Assembly: GCA_036745875.1 (NCBI GenBank)
Contig: DAIOFH010000079.1
Coordinates: forward strand, 1-18,663
Direction: 5' to 3'
Length of the DNA stretch: 18,663 nucleotides
Origin: DAIOFH01 sp036745875
GTDB taxonomy: Bacteria; Planctomycetota; SZUA-567
Positions 8,646 to 16,596 of the stretch are shown here, piece after piece; the first letter of the stretch is position 1; every line of letters begins with the position of its first letter. The translations under genes were made by a program, and so were the position numbers. The notes under the pieces are model-generated. The model had not been told where the DNA came from. It saw only the letters and a list, made by a program, of their open reading frames with translations, and ran no database searches.

Positions 8646-9457
8646 GGCGACTCGCCCTCCTTTTTCTTTTTCTCGTCCCGCTCACGGCCATGGCCGGAGA
8701 GCAGCCGGCGGCAGGCATGGGAGAATTGCCCTTTTCGGTCATTCGCGGGGCGCGTCTTCCCAAGGCCGGGGAATGGCTGGAATATGTCATCGCTTTTCCC
8801 GTCGACCCGCTGGAAAAAAGCATGAGGGATTTTTTCCAACCGGCCGACGTGCCGGGCACCGCGGCGGACACTCCTGAACCTCCCCCCGTTCCCGCGGAAA
8901 ACATGCCACTCAGCCAAATATATCTTATCGACCGGGAGCCGGTTTTCGAAGCGCCCAGGGACTGGTACTCCATGCGTTTGCGTCTGGAAATAACTGGCGT
9001 GGACCAAGATGGCTGCCATGCAGTCATGCGCTATGAAAACAGGCAGGACGTAGTGGCGATCCCGCTGGACGTCGACCCTGCCGGCGGAAAATCGGTCATC
9101 GACGAGACGGAGGAAGAACCTCACATCGACGAGGGCGTCCGTGGCGATGCGCCTGTCGACCCGTCGCAGCTGGATGAACTGTTTTCCGGCATCGGCGAGG
9201 AGGAACGGCCGGAGGCGAGCGTGCGCGAGTTTTCCAGTCACTGGGTGGGCAACAGGTCCATCAGCGTCGAAATCGAGCGGGGCGGCGACATGCTCGCAGA
9301 GTATGTGCGGTTGTCAAGCCGCGATGTGCCGTTCGGGGTGGTGCGGTTCGCCACTGCCGATATCGATTTTGTCCTGGTTGACTACGGCGTGGGAATTGCG
9401 CCGGATTTTCCGTTGCCGGAGATTCATATCGAGCCTGATGTGGGGAAGTTGCTGTAA
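8642..9457 (+). CDS. Secreted or periplasmic protein of unknown function
   Basis: This 271-residue protein is not recognised. The N-terminus is a clear Sec signal peptide: basic MRR, hydrophobic LALLFLFLVPLTA, probable cleavage after AMA near residue 18, and no lipobox cysteine. The mature part is acidic. A proline-rich stretch (TPEPPPVPAENMP) lies near residues 77-90 and an Asp/Glu-rich segment near 150-185 (DETEEEPHIDEGV). There are no further membrane segments. Its ATG overlaps the rlmE stop by four bases (ATGA), so it is co-translated with housekeeping genes. A terminator follows within 10 bases. It could be an envelope protein conserved only in close relatives; no function is assigned. 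Confidence 0.8.
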   Translation: MRRLALLFLFLVPLTAMAGEQPAAGMGELPFSVIRGARLPKAGEWLEYVIAFPVDPLEKSMRDFFQPADVPGTAADTPEPPPVPAENMPLSQIYLIDREPVFEAPRDWYSMRLRLEITGVDQDGCHAVMRYENRQDVVAIPLDVDPAGGKSVIDETEEEPHIDEGVRGDAPVDPSQLDELFSGIGEEERPEASVREFSSHWVGNRSISVEIERGGDMLAEYVRLSSRDVPFGVVRFATADIDFVLVDYGVGIAPDFPLPEIHIEPDVGKLL

Positions 9458-9464
9458 ATAAATG

Positions 9465-9489
9465 ACCCCGGTGCAATCAGCGCCGGGGT
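9465..9489. terminator. Hairpin terminator between convergent genes
   Basis: ACCCCGG (9465-9471) pairs with CCGGGGT (9483-9489). One wobble pair and one further pair can extend it, leaving a 7-base loop. It sits 8 bases past the (+) secreted-protein gene and about 30 bases past the (-) proline-rich gene, so it could serve both. The T-tract on the plus side is short (TTTGT). Confidence 0.65.
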
Positions 9490-9518
9490 TTGTCAATATT
9501 GTCATGTTCAACCGGATC

Positions 9519-10001
9519 CTACCACGGAACCTTTTTGCCAGACCGTGAACGATAGTGCTCCCTCACCAAATCCCTTGTTTCTTTCGGCATCAGGTGCAAC
9601 AGATTCCGTTTTTCCAGGATGGTGTAGGCGGTGGTGTTGCCTGTGCGGGAAAACGTCCCGTTCGCTGCGCGGTGGTAAAAGTTGCCGCGGCCGTCATGGT
9701 AATAGCTTGAGCCGTCGTAGATAGGCATCATTCCCGCTCCGGGGCCGCCGTGGGGCGGCTGGGACATTCCGCCCGGCACCGGAGCGCCTGGGCCGGGACC
9801 GGGATGAGACGGTTGCGGCGGTTGGGGATGAGCCGGACCGGGAGGTGGCGGCTCGTGAACGACGACGACAGGCGGTTCGGGTTTTTTCGGCGGCGGTGGC
9901 GGGGTATGGGGCTGGCCGGCATTGGCAAGTGCCCCTAGACCAAACGCCAGGCACATGGCCAAAAGGCCGCTCGCAACCATGCGGTGCATTATGGTTTTCA
10001 T
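9519..10001 (-). CDS. Secreted proline-rich protein of unknown function
   Basis: This 160-residue protein has a signal peptide at residues 1-29 (MKTIMHRMVASG, a hydrophobic core, likely cleavage after LANA). A roughly 60-residue Pro-rich segment follows (TPPPPPKKPEPPVVVV and many PxP or PGP repeats), then a compact C-terminus with YYHDGRGNFYHRAANGTF and a charged end (SRSGKKVPW). Pro-rich linkers of this kind commonly span peptidoglycan or present a domain at the surface, so envelope location is inferred. ATG 10001 is chosen because AAGGAG (10008-10013) lies 6 bases upstream; an upstream in-frame start at 10028 lacks one. It follows the encapsulin operon on the same strand but is separated by that operon's terminator. 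Confidence 0.75.
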   Translation of the reverse strand: MKTIMHRMVASGLLAMCLAFGLGALANAGQPHTPPPPPKKPEPPVVVVHEPPPPGPAHPQPPQPSHPGPGPGAPVPGGMSQPPHGGPGAGMMPIYDGSSYYHDGRGNFYHRAANGTFSRTGNTTAYTILEKRNLLHLMPKETRDLVREHYRSRSGKKVPW

Positions 10002-10007
10002 TTCTAT

Positions 10008-10013
10008 CTCCTT
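10008..10013 (-). promoter_or_regulatory. Ribosome-binding site of the proline-rich protein
   Basis: On the minus strand AAGGAG lies 6 bases before ATG 10001 and decides that start over the longer frame beginning at 10028. Confidence 0.8.
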
Positions 10014-10050
10014 CGTAGGGATGGGCAAGAAACATCAGCCCATAAATTGG

Positions 10051-10079
10051 ATCATACATCATTATCGACTGTTTTTCAG
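10051..10079 (-). promoter_or_regulatory. Weak candidate promoter for the proline-rich protein
   Basis: On the minus strand CTGAAA (10074-10079) and TATGAT (10051-10056) are 17 bases apart, downstream of the encapsulin terminator and about 50 bases before the start codon. The -35 match is partial. Confidence 0.3.
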
Positions 10080-10119
10080 CGATGAATTGGCTTTAATAGC
10101 GTGCTTTTTTGTTTTCTGG

Positions 10120-10150
10120 CATAAAAAACACCCGGCACTCGCGTGCCGGG
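10120..10150 (-). terminator. Intrinsic terminator of the encapsulin operon
   Basis: Read on the minus strand, CCCGGCAC, loop GCGA and GTGCCGGG form a perfect 8-bp stem (10131-10150) capped by a GNRA-type tetraloop, followed by TGTTTTTTAT. It lies 43 bases past the shell-gene stop. Confidence 0.88.
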
Positions 10151-10193
10151 CATGGGAAAAACAGTGTGCCAGTCATGGAGAAACCAGACGCAT

Positions 10194-11018
10194 TCAGCTA
10201 AGCACCGCAATCGCCGCCGGACGCTTGATCCTCGGGACGATCGTTTCCATGACGCGGAAAGTGTGGTCCAGCGCTTCGTTGCCGAGATATGCCGTTACCA
10301 TGTCCTGGCCCAGCACAACGTCGAGGTTGTGGCTGTCGCAGTAGACAAGGGCGGCGGAGTTTTTCTGGATGCGGGAGGATTTGTAGACATTGCCGCTCAC
10401 CAGGCTCTTGACCCGGTCGATTTCCATCAGGCCGGTGCCGGGTTGCAGGCGGTGGAGCTTGCCCCAAAGGTCATTGGACATAATAAGTGCGCGTTCCCCG
10501 GAGCAGTTTTTGGAGAACAGGACTTCAAGCGCCTTCGATAGGTCGGAGATCGGGTTTTCGCCCTTGCTCCAGTCAGACAGCGGGACCTTGTTGACGCCGG
10601 GAGCAGTGAAGATGCCCTGGATGTTGAGGCTTTTGTCGCCATAGAAGATAAGGTCGTCTTCCTTGGAGGCTGTTACCATCGCGGCATCGGCGGCGGCCTG
10701 GATGCCTGCGCCGTCCTCGCGTTCGATATCGCGCCAGGAAATCACGAAATCACTGTAAACGGTCGCCAGTTCGAGGAAGCGGCGCGAGGAGACCTTTACC
10801 GGTTCCGAATCCTGGTTGCCCCAAAAATCCACGGACGCGGCCTTGACTTCGGAGACCGTATCCAGGGGAACGTTCTGCGCCTGTGCGCCAAGGGGGCCGG
10901 CGATAGTCAGGAAACGCCTGCCGACGAGAATCTTCTTCGCTTCATCCACAACCGCTTTGTCGATTTGACCCCATTGACTGTCCGTCAAGGGCGCGCCGTC
11001 TCGCATTAAATATCTCAT
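10194..11018 (-). CDS. Encapsulin shell protein (Family 1, HK97-fold, linocin-like)
   Basis: This protein self-assembles into an icosahedral protein nanocompartment that encloses cargo enzymes in the cytoplasm. The 274-residue sequence aligns by eye with Thermotoga maritima encapsulin (about 265 residues). Shared features are the N-terminal APLTDSQWGQID (Thermotoga APLTEKQWQEID), VGRRFLTIAGPLG (YGRKFVDVEGPYG), EDDLIFYGDKSLNIQGIF (EDEVIFRGCEKSGVKGLL), and near the C-terminus VVLGQDMVTAYLG (LILGQDLSIGYED). Length suits a T=1, 60-subunit shell (inference). ATG 11018 is chosen because AAGGAG (11025-11030) lies 6 bases upstream, giving MRYLMRDGAPLT; an upstream in-frame start at 11033 has no such site. 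The cargo gene lies 57 bases upstream on the same strand. Phage capsids share this fold, but no phage genes flank it. Confidence 0.95.
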   Translation of the reverse strand: MRYLMRDGAPLTDSQWGQIDKAVVDEAKKILVGRRFLTIAGPLGAQAQNVPLDTVSEVKAASVDFWGNQDSEPVKVSSRRFLELATVYSDFVISWRDIEREDGAGIQAAADAAMVTASKEDDLIFYGDKSLNIQGIFTAPGVNKVPLSDWSKGENPISDLSKALEVLFSKNCSGERALIMSNDLWGKLHRLQPGTGLMEIDRVKSLVSGNVYKSSRIQKNSAALVYCDSHNLDVVLGQDMVTAYLGNEALDHTFRVMETIVPRIKRPAAIAVLS

Positions 11019-11024
11019 GACACA

Positions 11025-11030
11025 CTCCTT
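11025..11030 (-). promoter_or_regulatory. Ribosome-binding site of the encapsulin shell gene
   Basis: AAGGAG on the minus strand, 6 bases before ATG 11018, is a near-perfect Shine-Dalgarno site. Strong translation initiation would suit a shell needed in excess over cargo (inference). Confidence 0.85.
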
Positions 11031-11075
11031 CATTAAAATATCGATTATGAAATACAGTTCAGGCTGGCGGATCCC

Positions 11076-11432
11076 CTATTTCAAGCTGCCGATGGTCGCG
11101 CCGGCCGCACCGGAGCTGTCACCGGAGGAGATGTTCAGCTCTTCCATCATTTCCTTGACTTCGGCTTCGCCGGAGGCGAAATGTTCGGCTTCGGCCGGGT
11201 CGAGGTGCCTGAGGAGGGTCATGAGTTCACCGATGTGGGCTTTTTCTTCGTCCCTGATGTCGGCGAGAACTGTTTTGACCAGCGGGTCGTCCGATGCTTC
11301 GGCATGGGCGTCATAGAGGAAAATGGCTTCAAGTTCCCCCACGATGTCGGCGCGGATGGCCTGGATGAGATCGTATTTGTTCAGTTTTTTCCCGGGGAGG
11401 TTTGCGGCGAACGGAGCAGGCATGTTAGGCAT
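11076..11432 (-). CDS. Encapsulated ferritin-like protein (EncFtn-type ferroxidase cargo)
   Basis: EncFtn proteins oxidise Fe(II) to Fe(III), and the encapsulin shell stores the mineral. This 118-residue protein has the two-helix EncFtn core: GELEAIFLYDAHAEASDDP then IRDEEKAHIGEL. The ferroxidase residues of Rhodospirillum rubrum EncFtn (E32, Y39, E62, H65) correspond to E33, Y40, E63 and H66 here. A Gly/Ser-rich linker (SSGDSSGAAGA) leads to the C-terminal TIGSLK, the classic cargo-loading peptide. ATG 11432 is preferred because AGAAAGG (11442-11448) lies upstream and its numbering then nearly matches R. rubrum. In-frame alternatives are ATG 11486 and TTG 11495, with poorer sites. Residues expected as E31 and W38 are Gly and Leu here. 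It is the first gene of the operon with the shell. Confidence 0.92.
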   Translation of the reverse strand: MPNMPAPFAANLPGKKLNKYDLIQAIRADIVGELEAIFLYDAHAEASDDPLVKTVLADIRDEEKAHIGELMTLLRHLDPAEAEHFASGEAEVKEMMEELNISSGDSSGAAGATIGSLK

Positions 11433-11441
11433 GGCAGTCAA

Positions 11442-11448
11442 CCTTTCT
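11442..11448 (-). promoter_or_regulatory. Ribosome-binding site deciding the cargo start
   Basis: AGAAAGG on the minus strand lies 9 bases before ATG 11432. The longer starts at 11486 and 11495 have only weak G-rich stretches upstream. Confidence 0.6.
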
Positions 11449-11516
11449 AGGCACGATTCAATCATCGCGCCAATGGAAGTACGCATATTAACCAACCAAA
11501 CGGCTTACATAACGGT

Positions 11517-11524
11517 ATTGTATA
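11517..11524 (-). promoter_or_regulatory. Candidate -10 element of the encapsulin operon
   Basis: On the minus strand TGGTATACAAT contains an extended -10 arrangement (TG, one base, TATACA), with an AT-rich tract and only weak -35 matches (TTTACT-like) upstream. Position fits a leader of roughly 75 bases before ATG 11432. I see no convincing Fur-box 19-mer. Confidence 0.4.
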
Positions 11525-11747
11525 CCAGGATTTAATTTAGTAAAGTAAATATAAACGTTTTACCGGGGAGTCATAGTGAATTTCTATGGTAAAACATATG
11601 ATTTATATATTCCGTATATTAAGTTAATTGTCAGTTACCCGACGGATCATTCGCGGAATGTTTTTGGCAAAAGGCTTTGCCGCAGCTTTGCGGCCGGAAA
11701 AAATTTATGCTTATGTACAAAAGTGATGGACAATTGTCACAGAGACA

Positions 11748-11775
11748 TTGACATTATCGGTCGTTTGGCTAAAAT
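11748..11775 (+). promoter_or_regulatory. Candidate sigma70 promoter upstream of dnaG (distal)
   Basis: TTGACA (perfect -35, 11748-11753), a 16-base spacer and TAAAAT (11770-11775). A start near 11782 gives a leader of about 220 bases before dnaG. Confidence 0.5.
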
Positions 11776-11858
11776 TTGACCTTCCAATGTTTATTATGGA
11801 ATATTGTGGCTTGGCGCATGGCACACCGGGTAATTTGGTTTTTTGCAGCATGTTCCGT

Positions 11859-11887
11859 TTGCCGGGCAAAATTATTAAGGGTATACT
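11859..11887 (+). promoter_or_regulatory. Candidate sigma70 promoter upstream of dnaG (proximal)
   Basis: TTGCCG (11859-11864), a 17-base spacer and TATACT (11882-11887). A start near 11894 gives a leader of about 105 bases. It may work with or instead of the distal candidate. Confidence 0.45.
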
Positions 11888-11999
11888 GCTTTTTAGACGA
11901 CAATTATTTGCTGGAAGTCTTCGTGTTACGAGGACCTTCGCGCAGAATGAATAAAGCTCTGGAAAACGGGCTGTCCGCTGTTTGACTGGAACTTTGCCG

Positions 12000-13910
12000 A
12001 TGGCGTTTTACTCGCAGGATTTTCTCGAACGTGTGCGCGGTGCCAACGACATTGTCCAGGTCATAGAAAGCTATAATGTCCAGCTGAAGCGGGCCGGTTC
12101 GAATATGTTGGGGCTTTGTCCGTTCCACAATGAAAAAACCCCGTCCTTCAACGTCAGGACAACGGAGCAGTTTTTCCGCTGTTTTGGCTGTGGCGCAAAA
12201 GGCGATGTTTTCCGTTTTGTCCAGATGTCCGAGAGGGTGGAATTCCCTGAAGCCGTGCGCATCCTCGCGGAGCGGGCAGGAATTCCTCTCGAATACGAAT
12301 CCCCGGCCATGGCCGGCGAAGCGAAAAAACAGGGTCAGCTGAAATCTTCATTGCTGTGGTGTTGTTCAAGGGCGCTCGATTATTTTGAAGAGCGTCTTTC
12401 CGCTCCCGGCGGTCGCGAGGCGATGGAATATCTTCTCGGGCGAGGATTCACCAAGGAGACGGTAAGCCAATGGCGTCTCGGCTGGGCTCCGGATTCCTGG
12501 GACGGTTTGAGCGGTTTTTTGCTAAAAAATGCAAAAGAGACGCCGCCCAAAGGGAAAGTATTGGAATATGCCGCCATGGCCGGCCTGATGCGCGCGAGCC
12601 AGAACGACCACGGAGGCGGCGGACAACGGTTTTACGACGCTTTTCGCGGCAGGGTGATGTTTCCGATAATGGACTCCCAGTTCCGCCCGATCGCCTTTGG
12701 CGGCAGGTTGCTGAAAGAAGACAAGGAGCGGGGCGGGAAATACATCAACTCCCCGGAAGGCAGGCTGTTTGAGAAACGCCGGGTATTGTTTGGCCTTGCC
12801 CAGGCCTCGAAGGAAATATCCCTAACCGGGGAAGTGGTCGTCGTCGAAGGCTACACCGACGTCATCATGTGCCACCAGTTCGGCATAAGGAACGTGGTGG
12901 CGACCCTTGGTACAGCGCTTACGGACGACCATATCACGCTCCTCGGCCGCTATATTCGCGGAAAAGGCAGGGTGGTCGCCTTCTTTGACGCCGATTCGGC
13001 GGGGGAAAAGGCGACGATGCGGGCTGTGGAAATGTTCATGCGCCACGACGTGCCGCTGGCCGTCGCCCGCAGCCTCGAACTGAAGGACGCCTGCGACTTC
13101 CTGCCGCGCTACGGCGCGGACGAATTCAGGAAAAAATTGTCCCAGGCGGAAGAGGGTTTTTCGTATCTTCTGCGCCGGACGCTCGGCGGCGTGCGTGCGG
13201 GCGACATCGCCCAGCTCGGCCTTGCCGTCAAGAACGCTATGGCGATTGTGAATATTTGTCCGGATCCGGTGAAGCTGGCATTGATGCGCAGGCAGGTCGC
13301 GGTCGAAGCCGGAGTCCCGGAAGAAACGCTTCCCGCGAAGGACGAGGGAAAGCATGTACGATCTCCCGGGCGGGGCAGGGCAGCCTATACGGCGCGGCCG
13401 GCCGCCAGAAAGGGATTGACGATGCCTTCTCCCGGTTCCGTGACGGGAGTGGATGACGCCCTCAAGAGGGCGGGAGAGGCGCGAAGGCGGCGGGAGTTGA
13501 GGCTGCTGCGCTACATGTGGGAGAGCCCGGAATGGTGCGCCCGCATAGCCGACGTCTTTCCACCGGACGAATGGCGGGACCCGGCTGCCGCCGAACTGGC
13601 CGCGCTGGCAAGGGATGAGTGGGACGATGAACGTACGCCTTCCATAAACGACATCCGCTCGCGGGTTGACCATCCCGGAGCTGTCGACATCCTTGCCGAT
13701 TTGGCGTTTCCTGACGCCGAAGCGCTCAGTGAAAAAGACCTGGCCGGGGTACTTGGCATCATGGCGGACGAAGACCGCCAGGACAAGGCGAGAGAACTGT
13801 TGCGCAGTCTCGAGGAGGCGGAGCGATCCGGCGACGACGAGCTGCAGGAAAGGCTTCTCGTCGAGTACAGGGAGTTGAAGAGGGCGACCGGCAGGAAGCA
13901 AGGGCCATGA
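12000..13910 (+). CDS. dnaG: DNA primase DnaG
   Basis: DnaG makes the RNA primers for chromosomal replication in association with DnaB helicase. The 636-residue protein begins MAFYSQDFLERVRGANDIV, a typical start. The CHC2 zinc-binding domain has C40, H43, C61 and C64 (CPFHNEKTPSF then CFGCG). The catalytic core and TOPRIM domain follow, with VVVEGYTDVI (E283), ATLGTALTDDH, and FFDADSAGEKA (D330, D332). After residue 440 a variable linker (SPGRGRAAYTARPAARKG) leads to the C-terminal helicase-binding region (LRLLRYMWESPEWCARI). ATG 12000 is preferred over an in-frame TTG at 11982 because it matches family N-termini; GGA lies 9 bases upstream. Length is usual. rpoD follows on the same strand, the conserved macromolecular-synthesis arrangement. 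Confidence 0.97.
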   Translation: MAFYSQDFLERVRGANDIVQVIESYNVQLKRAGSNMLGLCPFHNEKTPSFNVRTTEQFFRCFGCGAKGDVFRFVQMSERVEFPEAVRILAERAGIPLEYESPAMAGEAKKQGQLKSSLLWCCSRALDYFEERLSAPGGREAMEYLLGRGFTKETVSQWRLGWAPDSWDGLSGFLLKNAKETPPKGKVLEYAAMAGLMRASQNDHGGGGQRFYDAFRGRVMFPIMDSQFRPIAFGGRLLKEDKERGGKYINSPEGRLFEKRRVLFGLAQASKEISLTGEVVVVEGYTDVIMCHQFGIRNVVATLGTALTDDHITLLGRYIRGKGRVVAFFDADSAGEKATMRAVEMFMRHDVPLAVARSLELKDACDFLPRYGADEFRKKLSQAEEGFSYLLRRTLGGVRAGDIAQLGLAVKNAMAIVNICPDPVKLALMRRQVAVEAGVPEETLPAKDEGKHVRSPGRGRAAYTARPAARKGLTMPSPGSVTGVDDALKRAGEARRRRELRLLRYMWESPEWCARIADVFPPDEWRDPAAAELAALARDEWDDERTPSINDIRSRVDHPGAVDILADLAFPDAEALSEKDLAGVLGIMADEDRQDKARELLRSLEEAERSGDDELQERLLVEYRELKRATGRKQGP

Positions 13911-14199
13911 TTCCGTGTCGACACACAGCGATCAAACGGAATAGTCGTCCCGGTGAGGGTTGTATACTGCGGCGCGCTCAGGATTCGGCAACGCGGTAAC
14001 CGCAAGGCTGTAACGCACGATCAATACGCGATGCAGTGGCGCAAAGGCGAAATCCCATGCGTGAACGCCATTGGGTTCGGGACTTTGAGAGCAACGCCAA
14101 TTTTTTGAATTGATAATGAATAATCAATAATTGAAAATTACCGAAATTTATTCATTATTCATTGTTAATCATTATTTAAAAAATCTGGGATGATTATAA
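13911..14199. other. dnaG-rpoD intergenic region with AT-rich inverted repeat
   Basis: This 289-base gap has two parts. The first (13911-14095) is GC-balanced; it contains TTCCGT...ACGGAA, a weak hairpin, and a short ATGA-overlapping 30-codon frame that I do not consider a gene. The second (14098-14186) is strongly AT-rich, with AATGAATAAT (14115-14124) repeated inverted at 14154-14163. rpoD starts directly after it, preceded by GGGA at 9 bases. Several overlapping -10-like hexamers occur, but no single promoter stands out. Confidence 0.5.
14115..14163. repeat. AT-rich inverted repeat upstream of rpoD
   Basis: AATGAATAAT and its exact reverse complement ATTATTCATT are separated by 29 bases. 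Related words (AATCAATAATTG, TTAATCATTATT) surround them. The sequence contrasts sharply in composition with the flanking genes. It could be a promoter or UP-element region, a protein-binding site, or a small mobile-element relic. Confidence 0.45.
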
Positions 14200-16173
<1,974 letters not shown>

Positions 16174-16201
16174 GCGGCGTGGGTTGTTTTTTGTCCCTTA
16201 T

Positions 16202-16231
16202 ATCCTCTTCCTTGCGGGAGAGGATTTTTTT
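16202..16231 (+). terminator. Intrinsic terminator after rpoD
   Basis: ATCCTCTTCC (16202-16211), loop TTGC and GGGAGAGGAT (16216-16225) form a 10-bp stem with one T-G wobble, followed by a T run. It lies 28 bases past the rpoD stop. Confidence 0.92.
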
Positions 16232-16530
16232 GGGGGAGGAGTGCAGGAAAGCGGGATGCCTCCACACGTTTTTTTATGATTTTAGGCTTTTGATTTCATG
16301 TGGATGGCAGCATATGCGGCTACCCTAGAGCATTTTGAGAATTTTCGTTATAATAAGAAGGTAATCGCCCCCAGTCGCTTGCGTGATATTTTGCCAAATG
16401 TAAACGTTACGCTCCTTCATGTAGCTGTGGCGATAGCGGTCGTTGAGAGTAGTGACGGTATGCGGCTTTGGCGCAAGGCGATCATAGCGCTTTCGGTTGT
16501 GACAGGCTAAGCATTGTGTTATTACAGATC
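16232..16530. other. Intergenic stretch, no confident gene
   Basis: This stretch between the rpoD terminator and the chemoreceptor terminator is open in one frame on each strand over about 200 bases: plus 16298-16510 (70 codons from ATG, no ribosome-binding site) and an opposing minus frame. Neither product resembles a family I know. A perfect TATAAT lies at 16349-16354 without a convincing -35. It may be a gene remnant or a repeated intergenic element. Confidence 0.4.
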
Positions 16531-16569
16531 AGAAAAAACACGGAAAACCGCTTTTAGCGTTCTCCGTGT
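16531..16569 (-). terminator. Intrinsic terminator of the chemoreceptor gene
   Basis: On the minus strand ACACGGA pairs with TCCGTGT (16538-16544 with 16563-16569). An inner CGC/GCG pairing continues the stem, and TTTTTT follows (16532-16537). The flanking phrase ACCACAGAGGACACGGAGAA resembles a widespread bacterial intergenic repeat, by recollection. Confidence 0.75.
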
Positions 16570-16596
16570 CCTCTGTGGTAAATTACATCATTCTTG

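Larger units (their letters stand above)
11496..11999. other. AT-rich divergent intergenic region, encapsulin operon / dnaG
   Basis: No protein is confidently encoded in this 0.5-kb stretch. It holds the encapsulin -10 candidate, a nested inverted repeat (11557-11595), a GTG-started 67-codon frame (11576-11779) behind GGGGAG, three clustered hairpins (11648-11694), a 10-base palindrome GACAATTGTC (11729-11738), and two plus-strand promoter candidates for dnaG. The 67-residue frame has mixed composition and no recognisable domain, so I do not call it a gene. Confidence 0.5.

Noticed and set aside
10194..11018. Prophage capsid instead of encapsulin
   Set aside because: No portal, terminase or tail genes are nearby, and the adjacent cargo with a loading peptide is specific to encapsulins.
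11433..11600. Fur box controlling the encapsulin operon
   Set aside because: Expected from its iron role, but I see no convincing 19-base match to the Fur consensus.
11576..11779. 67-codon GTG frame as an annotated gene
   Set aside because: The ribosome-binding site is good, but composition is irregular and there is no domain; kept only as a finding.
12822..13901. Minus-strand frame of 359 codons
   Set aside because: It is a shadow of dnaG; the opposite frame has the TOPRIM motifs. GC-rich codon bias leaves this frame open.
13908..14000. 30-codon frame overlapping the dnaG stop (MIPCRHTAIKRN)
   Set aside because: No ribosome-binding site, no recognisable features, and it ends in non-coding-looking sequence.
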